The position numbers were made by a program, and so were the translations under genes. Below, in pieces: positions 39,498 through 52,223 of a DNA stretch of 64,000 nucleotides. Location: NCBI RefSeq assembly GCF_040581485.1, contig NC_090133.1, positions 24,764,139 to 24,828,138 on the forward strand. The letters run 5' to 3'. Numbering within the stretch: position 1 is the stretch's first letter; each line of letters begins with the position of its first letter. Below the pieces are notes generated by a model. It did no database searches, was not told the origin of the DNA, and saw only the letters and a program-made list of their open reading frames with translations. The stretch comes from Linepithema humile (lineage: Eukaryota; Arthropoda; Insecta; Hymenoptera; Formicidae).

Positions 39498-42400
39498 CAG
39501 TATATATAGTAGACTCTTATTGTGAGTTTTCCGTATATAACCGCAATTACGCAATCTCCGGGATATCTTGAGAGATGAACCGTCCTTACATATTCCCCAG
39601 TATATTTCCATAAAGCTTTATTACTTCAATAGTGCATTACCAGTTGGTTCGGTATAAAAAAAGAATTCAGAAAATTATATTTATATAGAAATTATTTACT
39701 ATATTAACATTTATAAAAAAATTTACTATTTCAAAGCAGTAATTTATATAGTACATATATGCCAGAAGAATTTTAATCTAAATGTCTGATTTCTTTACTA
39801 ATTATTTTTGCTTTCTTCAAATTTATAATTTATTGATTAGAAATTCCATATTTTTTACTTATTTTATCATATTTCACTCATTTTTATTTAATAAATAAAT
39901 CAATCGATACATATTTGTAGTTTTTTGAAGCTTGGCGAGTAAAAACCCGATTTTTTAAAAATGAGAAAGATTTTTGATTAACCAAATTTTTCGATTAACC
40001 ACTAAATTCCAGAATTGAGGAATTTCGTAACTATTAATTCCGTATGCGTATAGAGAATATTGCCTCTCCATACAGTATCTTCCCTGCATAAGGGATCGTC
40101 TGCATATTAACACAAAATACCAATCGGCAATCGATTCGATAACATGAAAACATCAACGTGAACGCAAAACAGTGAGACGCGCTTTGCGTTATAAGCGCCA
40201 AGAAGTTGTTCTTATGCACCGAGAGCATTGATCTCCGCGGCAGACGTAGCAAACGGCAATAGCGTAATGGGCTGTTGATTTAAGGACGCAATTAAGCAAA
40301 GTGGAGGGCCCCGTAGGAGTTAAGTGTTTCCAGTAAGTGTTCCGGGTGTTTTCGCGCGTACGCTAATTATCTTCCTCTCGCGGCCCGCGTTTCTTTTTTT
40401 TTTCTTTTCACCGCGTCGACGGCCGATCGATTCTGGAAGCGAGCGTTTTGCGAACGCGTTTCTATAGCAGTATCTCAGCATGACGGGCAGCTTCCCCGTG
40501 GGCTATATATTTTTCCACCCGAGAGCGACACGCGCGAGTTTCCCACCCTGGTTATACTCACTTTGCCGTTGGCGGTGTCGAGGAAGCGGACATCGGGCTT
40601 TCCTATTATTACGCTCGTGCGGCAGAGAAGGGTGAAAGTACGGGTCAGCGACGAAGAGAGAGAATGCTAAATGGCCAACGGGTAACCGAAAAGACGGATA
40701 AGAAACGGCGAGGTTAGAGCGAGGTCGCAAATGGGGATTGCGGGACGTGTGAAGCCTTTTTTCCGGATATACATAGATATGTGGAGGCAGCAACACGTCG
40801 CTCGTTGTATGCTGCAAATACCGGCCGCCCTTGCACGATTAATCACTGCCATCCGCGCGGTCCGGCACGGCAAAAGGTACGCGAAAGCCGCGTAGGGAGG
40901 AAGCTGGGTCGTGGAGAAAAGCAAAAAAACGGAGAGAAGAAAGAGAAGGGAGGCAGGCAGGCTTGAGTGTGTTTCGATTTCTGTATCGCGCTGTCGCTTC
41001 GAGCGAGAAATGCTTCATTGTCGGTCGGGCGGGACTCGGGCGTATTTTCGATCGAACCGATATACCGCGGGCATTTGTCGGTTCCGCGACAAAAAACGAG
41101 ATAGAAACTAGTTTTCGTCCGAGTTGACTCTTTTCAAATCGCCCTACGATGACGACTGACCTTTGGCAATTGTAAATCGGTATGTTCGAGCCGTTTTATC
41201 GAATAGCTTAACTTATGACCTTAAAGATTCAAGGTACGAGGCGAACGATGATGCGAGTGACACGAAATTTACGCCGCTAAAGCGGAAAATAAAGTTTCCC
41301 GTTCGTCGTCGTGTAACGATAACGGTGAGAGAAAGAGGGAGCGAGATAAGGAAAACGACGGACTGTAAAAGCGTGACGAAACAATTTTCGGAATGAGACG
41401 CGGGACGATAAATCGCCGCTGCGGCGCGCAGAAGACCATAGCGAGGAAACGGTCTCTCGAGCATTTGTTATTCCAGCATCGTGCGCGCAGTATGTCTATA
41501 AAGCTGCGTACATAGGGCTGAAACGCCACTTTCAAAACTGTTGTCGTCACGACTTCCGCTACCGTAACGTTAGAAATTTGCACGCGCGCTGACGCATTCA
41601 ATATCTCTCCTTTTTGCATAAGAACTGCAGTTCTCGAGCACATAGTGTTGAGGAATCGTTCGTTGCACTTTTTACAGGTATGACGTATCGCGCGATAAGA
41701 AATTCCCTACGCTCGATAAATCACTTTTAAATCGAACTAAAGATATTTTATTACCGCGCGCACATTTCAAGAGAAGAAAATAGTCAATTTTATCAGGATA
41801 ATAAATTTTTTTACATATCTTTCACTGCCTCTCAAATAAATCTTGATAATTTATTGATTCTAAAATCATTAATATCATTTATATCATTTGTATTACTTGC
41901 TGCCAATTGCGTGATATAGTTACATAAATTATAAAATCTGTTTTAAGAAAGATTTATTTGTACTTTATCACGTACTATAAACAAGAAAAATTCTTATTTA
42001 AAGATTTTTATAATGAATATTTCTATCTAATACGCGTTACACTTAGTAATTAACTGGGGAAAAAAGAAATCAGGAAACCGTCGACAGACCTGTCCGTTTC
42101 CAAGAATTTCATATCACTGTTCGCGTATGTATACGCTGTTAACGTTTTTTCTAAAACAAAGTGCAGAAATAATACGTATGTTATCCTCTTTTCCTATGTG
42201 AGCGAGATCGGTTGCGAATAAAGACGCATGACGGACGTGCGTTCAATATTTATTCTCGCAGAACCACGTACCGTTTAAACCGCATATTTTTAATCCAACC
42301 GGAAAACTCTCGAGTGAACTCCGCAAACAGCATTTTTTTCCGTTGCCGCACGCCGCGTTTATCAATTCTCCATAAACAGGAAAGTTTCTCGCAGGCATCC

Positions 42401-45400
42401 CTGTGGCACTCGAGAAAGTTTGGCGAAAGATTTTCGCGACTGTGATACAATCTCTTTCGCGCCGCGCCATTCGGCGTCGAGGGCGGACAAAACGGCTGAA
42501 ATCCAAGCATTCGTAAAATACATCGTGCGAGAAAGGGAGAAAAAAAAGAGAACGAGGGAAAAAAAACAAAAAAACAAAAGCGGACCAGGCTTCGATGGTC
42601 GCCGAAGTGTACGTGGCGCGTCATCCAATATTTCTGGCGGGTGCGATGTGCGTTGCGGTTTTTTACATATCTCCCTCTTTCCAACCGACTCTATTCCCGA
42701 TATCTCTCGGTGGACCGTGCGGCGAAACGCATAACTTTCATCCTCCGGTTCGTAGGTAACGCATACATTTCGGCCCCGGGAACCAACAACAGCGACATAT
42801 AGCACCGAGACACTCGCGACCAGGGACGGTTTTAAATAGATCAAATCGCGATGCTCGTCTTTTGTAAAGAAAGCGGAAAATTGCATTCTCACTCTGATAA
42901 TTACATACATATATGCATATATGAGTATATTTTTAATTACGATACAATTTATTCTTCTTGAATTTGTTAAAAATACACGAATGATCGAGAGTCTCGCGTG
43001 TTTAGTTAAAAGTGTAAAATGTAAAAAAAAAAAAAAAAAAAAAAAAGCAAGTGCTCTAACGACGTATATATAAACATTGCTTGTATACTGCGTGTTTGTA
43101 GCTTGTAATAATTTTCCCGGGTTTTTCAAGCTCGGGCTAGCGCCGTGTCCGCCCGCGCGCAGTGCCAGCCCTGTGTTTCGTACGTGTGCGCGCCCGAGGT
43201 AAAGAACGATATATAGAAAGAAGAAATAACTCCACGCGATAATTCAGGGGTCTCAACCCTCCGCCTAGCGCCTCGGTGCTTCCTGTCCTCGTGAGAGTAA
43301 TGCCGCCGGGCCGGGGCTCGGGCCGAAAAAAGCGTCCTGTTTTCTCCCTTGCCTTTTCGTTCCTCCTTTTTCTCCTCGCTCGCGCTATCCTATTAAAGTG
43401 CGATCTTGCGAATCTCGACTCGCGATGCGGCTTTCGGCCGGTCGGCTCGGTCGTGCTATGTCGTTGCTGTGTGCCGTCATCATGAATGAGGATGGAAAGC
43501 TGTTTTATACGGTCGTAAGGAGGGTGGCGATACGGATAAACGACGCAGCGGTAACGAATGATGTCTTCGTGATATTTCAACCGTCTTCTCCCTTCTCCTC
43601 TTTTGCACTCTTCCGCCTCCCCGCTTACGCGCCCTTCTTTCGCGGCGCTTCCGGGGTCAAGATTCACGGGACGAGGGAGCAAAACCGGAGACGAGGAGGC
43701 GAGAAAAGAAAAGCGACAAAGGAAAAGGCAGCGCAGTAGAGCGCGCAGAGGGGAAAGATAAATTGCGGGCGTAGATGTACCGCCATAAAGAGCGTGCTGA
43801 CCGGTCCATGACGCTCCTGCGGCGATTTCATGTTTAAGCAGCAAATCGCGCATCGGAGATTCATGAATGCGCGGCGCCAAGTGCCGTTTGATATCCGCAC
43901 TAGTGAAGACGAATAATATTCTTACTTCACCGTTCAGAATCTAAATTTGTATGGAAACGCAGATCATTTTTCAACATGCTTTCATTGACTGATTTTCACT
44001 CCTAACGCAAGTGAGAGAAAATATTACCTTTCCTAACTTTTATATTGTTACCACCAAATCTTGGCGCAATCGATGCGAGTCTCTAAACAACCCGAAACTT
44101 TCGTATCTGTACAGTTACTCGGGAAATTCTTGCACACGTAAATCCGAACAGAACTATCCGCTCTAATCTAAAGCCTTACATAGCGAACTTGAGAATCCCA
44201 TCGCGCACAAGATATCCGACGAAAGTTTGACTGCATCTAAGAATAATCACGCGCCAATTAATTTCGAAGTACATTTTAGACGTTTGCACTTCATTAAACG
44301 CGTAATCGCTCGATTAATGAGATATACGAGATACCGCAGCGTGAATTGCGGCTAAGTTTCGCGGAAGTAATTGAGCTGTTAATCCCGAAAGTGGCGTAAA
44401 TCAAGTTCAAAAGCACAACAGATCAAGATGCAACAGAGTTGCAAATTAATGATATACTTATTTTAATGAAATTGTCGACATTTATCTTACAGATGTCAAG
44501 AATGGCTCAGTTTACATTACGCTAATATCGTTATCTTTACACCAACTCGATTTAATGCTGACTTTATTTTTAATTTTAGTAAAGTTTCTATGGCGAATAT
44601 TATTATGCAACGGTAGAGCTACGCGAAATTGAAATTGCTTCGAAGAAATGAAATTTCTCAACAAACTTTCATAGTCTTAGAAGATACAGAAATCTTGCAA
44701 ACATCCGAAAGCTTAATCGCGTCTGAAACAATGACAATAAGCAATTAATGTAACTGGAGTGCAATTTCGTCAAATTAACGCGCAGCTTTAACCGTTGCTG
44801 TTCGGCATAATACGTTCAATTGATCGAAGAATGAAATATACTTGAAAGATGAAGCGCGTAATGACCCGATCCGTATTATTGTGTGCTGAAATATCTGCTC
44901 ATTTCTAACTACAATTGCCGGAGTAGCACAAAGCGGAGCAATACGGCGATTCAATAGTGTATGATTCATGTGCAGTGGCATCTTATTTATTTTACCATAA
45001 CTTTCAACGCTATCTTACATATTATCTACGCCGAAACAAATCATAGCTTCTTGTAATTGCATTATCATAAAGAGATATTCTAGAACTTTTATCTAGAAAA
45101 TTTTCGGAGACATGATAAATAAATTCTTTTGTTTACATCAATACGGACATCAACGCATCTTTGATTCTTGAATGAAATTATGTCACTTGACCTACAACCT
45201 TTGGCATCTAGTATGGCATATATTATGTCGATTTGGTTGGGTTCGTGCATAAATAGAACTCTAGTGTTTTCGAAATGTGGCCCTGAGCGAGCGATCAGAA
45301 TACGTCGTTACGCAGTTCGTGGCGCCTGCGGGCAACGCAATCCGCTCTGCAAGCACCGCGAAGATCAACTCTGGAGTACAGGGAACAACATACGTACGTG

Positions 45401-45724
45401 TATATTTTCGGCGTATCGCATCGAAGTTCGATGTTGAACAACGCGAATATGGGTGGACTATACTTTTTTTACGCACGACTGTAGGACAATAACAAAAAAA
45501 CTAGAATATTTTTGAAAAGAAAATATATTACACAATATCCACAGCATTACGTTTTTTGTGTAAATATATATAAACTACACGAATAAAAAAAAAAAAAAAA
45601 CCGTATATGTATTATATGTACTGTTGACAGAAATCGTTTCTGAATTTTAAAATTAATTTTTAATAAGACAAAACGACAAACCGCGTGATATCTAACTTTA
45701 ATTTGTATTTTACGCATGAAACTA
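39498..45724. other. Gene-free stretch with large CpG-rich blocks
   Basis: AT-rich to about 40020, then GC-balanced to about 41700, 42060-42850 and 43080-43910, and AT-rich again with small islands (45230-45480). The longest frames of the window lie here (42362-43129 and 43137-43880, minus). The first contains a poly-Phe run from a poly-A tract. The second is Arg-rich with no domain and overlaps open plus frames. A 24-25 base A run lies at about 43022-43046, and an A17 run near 45584-45600. Confidence 0.45.
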
Positions 45725-45887
45725 CCCGAGAAAAAAATGGTATAATTGGTCAGATGTAAATATATACAATTAGTTATAAAAAGATCTGAATTTTATATGA
45801 TCATATAAAATTACATATATTATTAGATCTTTTCATAACTAATTATATATATGTACATCTGACCATATTACACCATTTTCTCTCGGA
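45725..45887. mobile_element. Palindromic TA-flanked MITE (163 bp)
   Basis: The whole element is a near-perfect palindrome centred between 45800 and 45801 (TTTTATATGA|TCATATAAAA). The ends CCGAGAAAAAAATGG and CCATTTTCTCTCGG are inverse copies, and the interior GGTCAGATGTA recurs inverted. TA flanks both sides (45723-45724 and 45888-45889), consistent with a Tc1/mariner-type foldback. It has no coding capacity. It lies about 550 bp upstream of the putative promoter at 46421. Confidence 0.8.
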
Positions 45888-45889
45888 TA

Positions 45890-46420
45890 AGATTAGCCAA
45901 GATAGATCCGAGAATCGGAATGTCTAACGAATGTGTGCCGTATCGGCAGGGGAGCGGCGGTTATGCAGTATCAAGGATTCTGCACCAGCGTGTGGCGCAC
46001 GCCGACAATGGCCCTAATGCCAGCCGAGTGATGACACGTAACAAACCGCATTCAACAAAAACTTTCGGCCGACCGACAAATTGAATCTGAAGGGCTTCGG
46101 AATCGCCGGCTGCCGTCCTCCCGCGTGATGGAGGTGTGGAATAAGATCACGCGCGGATTCAGAACCGTGTGCGTGCTCCGTGGGGTGCGAGCCGCCCGTG
46201 ACGGCGCGGAACGCGTTCGGGAGGCGAGCGTTAGGAGAAGACGAGAAAACGGGATCGCGGCTACGGTGGGAGCAGGATAACCCACGCGGGACGGCGGAAG
46301 GAACGAAGGAGCGTGGAGGCTAAGCGGAGGGGGTAGCGAGATCGTGGGGATGCGCTCTGGTGGGGAAGAAAGGGCGGTCGACGCAAGCGCGACTCGCGAC
46401 AGAACGGCTTCGCGCGGCGA
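45890..46420. other. CpG-rich upstream region of the gene starting at 47066
   Basis: GC-rich, CpG-rich DNA leading into the leader of the only convincing coding exon. It contains purine-rich GGAGG/GGGAAG runs on the plus strand. Presumed proximal regulatory DNA, judged by position only. Confidence 0.4.
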
Positions 46421-47065
46421 CGCTCAGTCTCGTCCGTCGCAATCCAGTGCAGATATACGTGCAATTACCCTGTCAACAGTGCTTAAAATCCTCGTTCGTG
46501 CTCGTGCCGCGCTCGTTGGCACGCGGTGATCGATAACGTTCGCCGACGAGCCGCCGTCGATCGCGACACATTCCGCGCTGCGATTGCCGGAAAGAAAAGA
46601 AAAAGAAAAAAAACGGGGAAGCAAACCGTAGAGCGATAGGAAAGTTCGAAGCACGCGGCGCGCGGAGATAAGTTCAACGACGACGGTGATTTGACCGTTC
46701 TCTCCGTCGCGAAGGGGCGAAGGGGCGAAGGGACCGCAAGTGTAAAGTTTGTCAAGTTAGGACAGCGAGTCCGGTGCACTATCGCTCCGGTAGCGCGCGG
46801 TGAGTGTTAAGACATTGGTTTGTACCGCCACCGGTTTAGTTCGCGGATGTGGAACAACTGTTCGTTCTAGTGACTGCAATCGTCGAGGAAAAAAAGTGTT
46901 TCGTAACAGAGGCAGATGTGGTGGCGTGCAGTTCCGCATAGTTTTTCTTACGTGACCTAACCGCAGAGATTATTGCGCGAGTGGTGTCAGTGCGCTTTTG
47001 AACTGCATCCGGCGGTGACCGCCGAAGAACCGACGTTCCGAGAACTAAGCTTGGACACTATCGAG
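46421..47065 (+). promoter_or_regulatory. Putative transcription start and 5' leader
   Basis: An initiator-like TCAGTC lies at 46424-46429, with an AGATA downstream element of the DPE type at 46451, about 25 bases on. No TATA box is seen. The following about 600 bases are CpG-rich with no AT-rich break, as expected of a contiguous 5' leader. An in-frame TAA at 46958-46960 precedes the ATG at 47066 with no in-frame ATG between them, which supports that start. The exact start site is inferred. Confidence 0.4.
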
Positions 47066-47120
47066 ATGAAGACTCACCACCTGTGGCTAGAAGCGGCCGT
47101 GGCTCTCTTTATGATAACAG
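47066..47120 (+). CDS. First coding exon of a secreted or membrane protein (partial)
   Basis: The exon reads MKTHHLWLEAAVALFMITG, where the last Gly codon is split by the intron. It shows a basic start, then a hydrophobic stretch (LEAAVALFMI), so it looks like a signal peptide without its cleavage site. It ends at a consensus donor, CAG|GTAAAC, in phase 1. An in-frame stop 106 bases upstream fixes this ATG as the first in frame. G at -3 is acceptable for initiation. A phase-1 intron directly after the signal peptide is usual in genes for immunoglobulin-type receptors and other extracellular proteins, but the family cannot be named from 18 residues. No second exon was recognised in the remaining 17 kb, so the first intron would be very long or the exon is misread. 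Confidence 0.5.
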
Positions 47121-50100
47121 GTAAACGATCGCATGTATCGGAATGAGAATCGCTCGGATGTTGAGAGAACTGGAAACGTGGGTCTCGCGTGTATGCGTAT
47201 ATTGCGCGTGGTCGTCATGCGACGAATACATTATCCCGAAATGTTTGTTTTATCTCTTTAAATAGATGTTAATCTTTTCAAAATAAATGTTGGATAGGAT
47301 TCTGATCAAAATTGTTTTTTCGCAGAATCATGAAAACAACTTACGATAAATTCCGATATCGTTCTCTCGGCTTTCGTAAATATCGCAAATATTTTTCTAA
47401 CAGCGCGATAACAGATACTCTTTGAAAGCGATTGAACATATATATGCGTATTTATCAATTGTGCGTAACCGGTTTTACGACTGACTTATTTTCATAAAAA
47501 TAAGAGAGCTTTCTTCATTTTGAAGTCGTTTCTATGAAACGAACAGCACATTTTATTCTAATTTTATCAGAATAACGAATATAAAATACATATTAAAAAT
47601 TGCTACAAATTCTAGACTATTGCTATAAATTTTCTTAGAATTGATGACCGGTAAACGTAATGTTGTGTACTTTCTTTAATGAGAAGATTAGCCCAAAAAT
47701 TCGTCGAAAAAATATAACGAAATTTATATCATCTTAATATCTATTGTAACAATGAGTGCATGATAAATATCTGTCTCTCACTCGGGGCGGCAATTCGCCA
47801 AGACACCGCGGGTGCTTCGCGCTTTCAAGCGAGGAGACTCAGCTGGGTAAGCGGAAAACAGGGTGACGATTAATGTGTGTGTAAAGCGCGGAAAAGTCCT
47901 TCCTAAAGCAACTCTCCCGCTGGTTATTTCTCGTTGCGTTTCGGCGCTCGTGCCGCACGACGCCGCACCACCACACCGCGTCGTACCACACCGTGGACAA
48001 AAGAGTGGTGAGATAATATCTGCGATGGGATAACAACGACGGACGTCTCGCCCGTATTCCGAGAATAATACGCGTTTCTTGTTTTGACGACAGCTTGCGT
48101 TCTTGTTGACATTCAACCAGTAAATAGGCGAATATCAAGTTACGATATTTATTTCTATCATGTTATGTTTAAGTTTATAGATACTCGATTTTTTATTCTC
48201 GCAGTTTGATAAAATCGTATTTGATCTTTTATAATGTTAATTGTTTAAATAATTGGAATTATGTTTAACAACGCTACGACTAATAATGTTATTTTCTTAA
48301 GATATATTTTGATCGTTTTTTTCGCACATTATTGACAAAATTTAGGAAGAGATTTTTGTGGCACGTTAAATCGGTTTTTTTGTAGTTTTTCGATAAACAA
48401 TATAGAAATTTTGTTGCAATTACGATATATTGCTCATACTTCCATGTAACAATCATTGCACATAACTGGCATGAAATAACGATGGCGCAAATTGGTAGCG
48501 TCAAGTTTGGACAGATAGCTTTTTTTTAAGTTTTCCATTAGTCTAGAACGCACAATTCTGCACGCTTATATAGTTATTTAAGAGTAAAAGATGTTAATGC
48601 GTTGCTTTATTTTCTGCTTCTGCACTGTGTCGTACTTGCGTCTGTAGTGCATTTTACATATGAAATTGTTTTAATTACCACGGTGTCATGTCTTTCTAAA
48701 GAAAAGTTGGAACGTTTATTACTGGAATGCGCAACTATGCATACACAGTTATCTTACTTTTTTAGGATTATTCTTCTCTCAAACAAGTATATTTTGCATT
48801 CATAATGGCAAAGAAACAAAATGCTAATCCCTACATTTTTTACACATTTTACATTTATTTACTTGAAGAGAAAAGAAAATTTTTACTTGAGAGACAAAGA
48901 GGAATTAATATTGCTAGTAGAAAGATAAAAATGGGAAATTAAATTATTTCTACACTTTATGCCATTTTTCGTTCACATCCAGGAAAATATAAATTGGCAA
49001 ATATGCGCCGCCACTACTATTCGAATAATTCAGACGTTTTTGTTGGCACGCGCTAAAGAAAAGTACAAGTTCCCGCCGTAGAGAGCTATTTAATCGATAG
49101 CTCAATTTCAAGCGTTTAATTAAGGGTCTGCATCGTGCTTAATTCGACGTCTCTATCGTCGCGCCGCGGACGATTTCTAGACGCTATCGGTGGCAGCTCG
49201 TTTCCCTTTGCGTGGAAATTCAAATGCGCGGAGAAGGACGATCCCTGCACCCTCCACGGCAGTCCCTTTTCCCGCGCCACTCGTAGTAGCTTGATTACAG
49301 TCGCGAAACTCCATTGTCACTCTCGTGCAAACTCATTTGATTTCTCCCGACGCTTTTTCGACGATTGCTGTGTTTGCCGGGAGGAAGGCGAGAACGGCGG
49401 GGTCGAAATGGGAAACAGAAGAATGAATGTTTAGAGGAAGTAGGGAATCAACGAATTTGCTGCTTTTAGAATAACAAAAGAATCTAATTTTTTTGGTTTC
49501 AGATTAATACATCAATTTAATAAATTCATTCTTCTTCACTAGTAATTAATTAATATAAAAATTGAGAAGCAATTTCTATATACGCGCGATATTCTATTAA
49601 TTTAATCATAATTATAAATAAACCTCATGATTTCAAAGTAGTATAACAGATATATATATATATATTTCATTAAATTTTAATTTAAAATCATGAATGTAAA
49701 AAAGAGAGGAAAGTAAAATATATTACTTTCTATTATTGATCTAATTTCGATAAATGGCGTCTGCATTTTGTATGCGAAGAGAGATAATTTCTTTTATGAA
49801 TATTGAAATAATTGCATATTTTATAATTTTATCTGTAATATTAGCAGGACGATTGGAACGAAAATAATCAATATGCCTCTGTTACTATTGCCAAGATGAA
49901 ATAATAATTTTTATATAAAAAATTGAAACTTTTACATATAAATGTACATATAGCAAAAATAAGAAAAGAGATTCTAACGTTTTCTGGCCTAGAGACTACT
50001 CCATATGAATCGTAGTCCATGAGACTTTTTTTGATAATTATTATTTTATTTTATCCTATTTGTGGTGCATATAATACAGACGTTATGTCATATTTACAGC

Positions 50101-51078
50101 ATACATGTTAAATAAAGCAATTTGTTTAAATTTACGATGGGAGTGGGAGTAATTCTCGGCTTGCGCAATTAGTGAGTTAAAAAACTACCCGTGAAAACGG
50201 AGAGAATTCGTAAACTGGAGCCGCGCGCGCTCAACAAAGGATCGCCAACATTTAATGTGAGAGAATTACGCTTGTACTCGTTCCGCGCGAATTTATTTAC
50301 ACGCCTAGCTGTCGTGAACGCATTAGCCGCCCGAATCGAGAACTACGTGTATAGAGTTTAATTACAATTTTGATGAGGGCGACGTTAAGCCAGGAATATC
50401 ACGAGCAAGTGCTTCGCATAGATGCGCGCATACGCAGCAGGCTGATCTACTGAAGCACAGTTATGGCATTAGGCGGTTGACGTTCTCAGTAAGGCAGGTG
50501 GCTTAATTAATTTCAGGCCAGAAACGGGTTAGTGAGTTTTTATTTTACGATCGGAATTACCGCCTAAATGAACAGCGTGCTGCTAGGGCGATTTGGAGCG
50601 TATGAGCGAGTTTCGGTTCTTACCTTCGAGAACTTTGCGGAGTTACTTAGGCTCACTCGCGCATCGAGCGCGCCTCAGGAGCTGTCTTTAGTACCGACGT
50701 TGTTTGAAGTCAGTCGACGCGTGTATTGGAAGCGAAACCGCTGTCATGAGTAGTTGCAATTGAGAGACTGCGTTGGCGGAATGGGCTACGAGCGACCAAG
50801 AATGTTATTCGCGGCGACGATTCAAAGTTTAGCATTGGAAAAGGCAAGTTAGATGCAACTTTGGTTGCAATCGCGAATGTTTCAAAGAGTCGAGGATGTA
50901 ATTTAATTTTTTAATTACACAGTAGCAGAGTTATATTGAAATATTTCCGTAGAGTATAATATGAAATTTCAAATAGCATTGTGCGGATGTAAGATAAAAC
51001 GATTTTAATGTATAATGAAACTTTTTATTCTTGCTACGCTAAGTTATCTATTACCGCCCGAATATATATATATATACG
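47121..51078. other. Presumed long first intron; no exon recognised
   Basis: AT-rich DNA with GC-balanced blocks at 47770-48120, 49010-49430 and 50150-50830. The plus frames there (for example 49135-49434, 50568-50753) lack protein-like features. An AT dinucleotide run sits at about 49650-49667. If the exon at 47066 is real, this is intronic. Confidence 0.4.
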
Positions 51079-51203
51079 GTCCTAATAATCTAAAAGACAT
51101 TCTTGCTGCGTGTACGTCATGATATCATTGTTATTACACTGGCTAATATCAATCTTAATTAATTCCCTTCTGTAGTAGTAGTTAGTATTTTGTCCAATTA
51201 CGC
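51079..51203 (+). ncRNA. Diverged H/ACA-like repeat, copy A
   Basis: Aligns with the element at 54169-54298, in the same orientation, through GTCCTAATAAT, CTGCGTGT, ATGATA, GCTAATAT and AATCTTAAT. Its first hairpin keeps a lower stem GTGTA/TACAC (51110-51114 with 51135-51139). One pair is A-T here and C-G in copy C, a compensatory change. Its second hairpin is weak and the ACA triplet is missing (GCA-like), so this copy looks degenerate. It lies 26 bases from an exon of the opposite-strand unit. Confidence 0.3.
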
Positions 51204-51663
51204 AAGTATAATGAATGAAACCACTCACCAGTCGTTGTACCTTAGCTAAGCACGCCTTGAGCTGTACCTGGAGAAATTAATACATAATTTAGTCATGAAT
51301 TATCATATTTTGATTAAAGCGTAATTATTTACAATAAATTGTGTGAAAATGATTATTTAAAACTATTAATAAATATTAAATAGATGTTTTGATAAATAAT
51401 TTAATGAATATTTAATAAATAATTTCAGTTATGAATATATGTATTATCACAATGATGTATATGTTTAAATAAACAAATTGTTGTATTTACCAGCTAGGGT
51501 TTTGTAAGTTTATTTCATCCGCTGCAGATTCCATCTCATCGAAAAATCCACTCCATCGAAGGATCGATAAACTACAATTTTGCATTTACTGACACTACAC
51601 TAGATGAAGACTTATCTGCATACTTTACTTTCGGAACGACGCGAAAATCACAGCGACTTACTT

Positions 51664-51736
51664 CGCGTATACACAAAACGCGATACATAAAACGCGGTAC
51701 ACGAAACGCGGTACACGAAACGCGGTACACGAAACG
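51664..51736 (-). repeat. 14-bp minisatellite in left exon B
   Basis: About five tandem units of the plus-strand form ACGCGGTACACGAA; the three central ones are identical and the outer ones diverged. The right unit has a single equivalent (ACGTTTCGTGTTCCGC on its strand), so the array expanded after the two units separated. Confidence 0.85.
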
Positions 51737-51815
51737 TAAACATAACATATAATATATATATAAAAAACACGCTTTATTTCGTAACGCGCGACTACACAAA
51801 TAATTGTAAACGATA

Positions 51816-52182
51816 TTATAACCTTGCACATTCGACGATTGATACGACATTGTACGGATTCAGAGCAAGTGAGACAAACGACAATTGGCGACAAGACGAC
51901 AAGAAAGGTTTCTCTTTGTACGGATATCTGCAACACAATAACAACTACATATTATTTCAAATCCGACAAGCTAATGAAAAGTACATTGTTTTAATTATCT
52001 TGAACGAATAATTTATTTTCATGCTATATTAGAATTTATACTTACTGTCATTATAACCTATTTGAATCTAGTCGCCAAACGATCGACGAAACGTTGATCG
52101 TGAATATCCGCGGTAAATAATACACTTCATCGCTCGTTACTTTAATCTGCACTTCCGACAAAAAATCGCAATTATTATGCAT
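51816..52182 (-). CDS. Possible 78-codon small protein across exons A and B
   Basis: The frame starts at ATG 52182, runs 41 codons through exon A and crosses the intron (52057-51928) with a split AG|A Arg codon. It then continues 36 codons in exon B to TAA at 51818-51816. The N-terminus reads MHNNCDFLSEVQIKVTSD and the C-terminus SIVECARL. The right copy keeps a similar start (MHNDCEFLSGVSIRVTGD) and a similar end (LIVECVKL then TGA), but indels break the frame between them. Over the aligned start codons, differences fall almost evenly on the three positions (about 3, 3 and 5), so selection on a protein is not shown. No known domain is recognised. It may be a small protein gene with a broken partner, or coincidence in a non-coding RNA. 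Confidence 0.25.
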
Positions 52183-52223
52183 TTTCGCTGCAAGATTACA
52201 ATAGATAAAATATGCAATTAAAC

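Larger units (their letters stand above)
51229..52223 (-). ncRNA. Left unit of a head-to-head pair: three-exon transcript candidate
   Basis: Minus strand. Exon A runs from about 52223 to 52058 and ends at AG|GTTATA. Exon B (51927-51491) follows a good acceptor (TTGTTATTGTGTTGCAG) and ends CTAGCTG|GTAAAT. Exon C (51267-51229, 39 nt) has TTCTCCAG before it and a strong donor GTGAGT after it. Every one of these sites has a counterpart in the right unit (52374-53476). Exon B carries an AATAAA near its end (51509-51514), so it could also be a terminal exon. Exon B contains five copies of a 14-bp minisatellite. Substitutions against the right unit show no strong third-position excess, favouring non-coding RNA, although one 78-codon frame is intact. 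Exon boundaries are inferred from motifs and from conservation between the two copies. Confidence 0.45.

Noticed and set aside
42362..43129. 255-codon minus-strand open frame
   Set aside because: Its poly-Phe run comes from the A tract at about 43022-43046. The rest has no protein-like composition, and open frames overlap it on the plus strand.
43137..43880. 247-codon minus-strand open frame
   Set aside because: Arg-rich, lies in a CpG-rich block where stops are rare, has no motif, and competing plus frames exist.
44133..44156. miR-100-like run CGTAAATCCGAAC
   Set aside because: The seed differs (ACACGTA in place of ACCCGTA) and the flanks cannot form a precursor hairpin.
51658..51936. 92-codon minus frame in left exon B
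   Set aside because: It starts at TTG, runs into the 14-bp minisatellite and is only partly matched in the right unit. Similarity there is explained by nucleotide homology.
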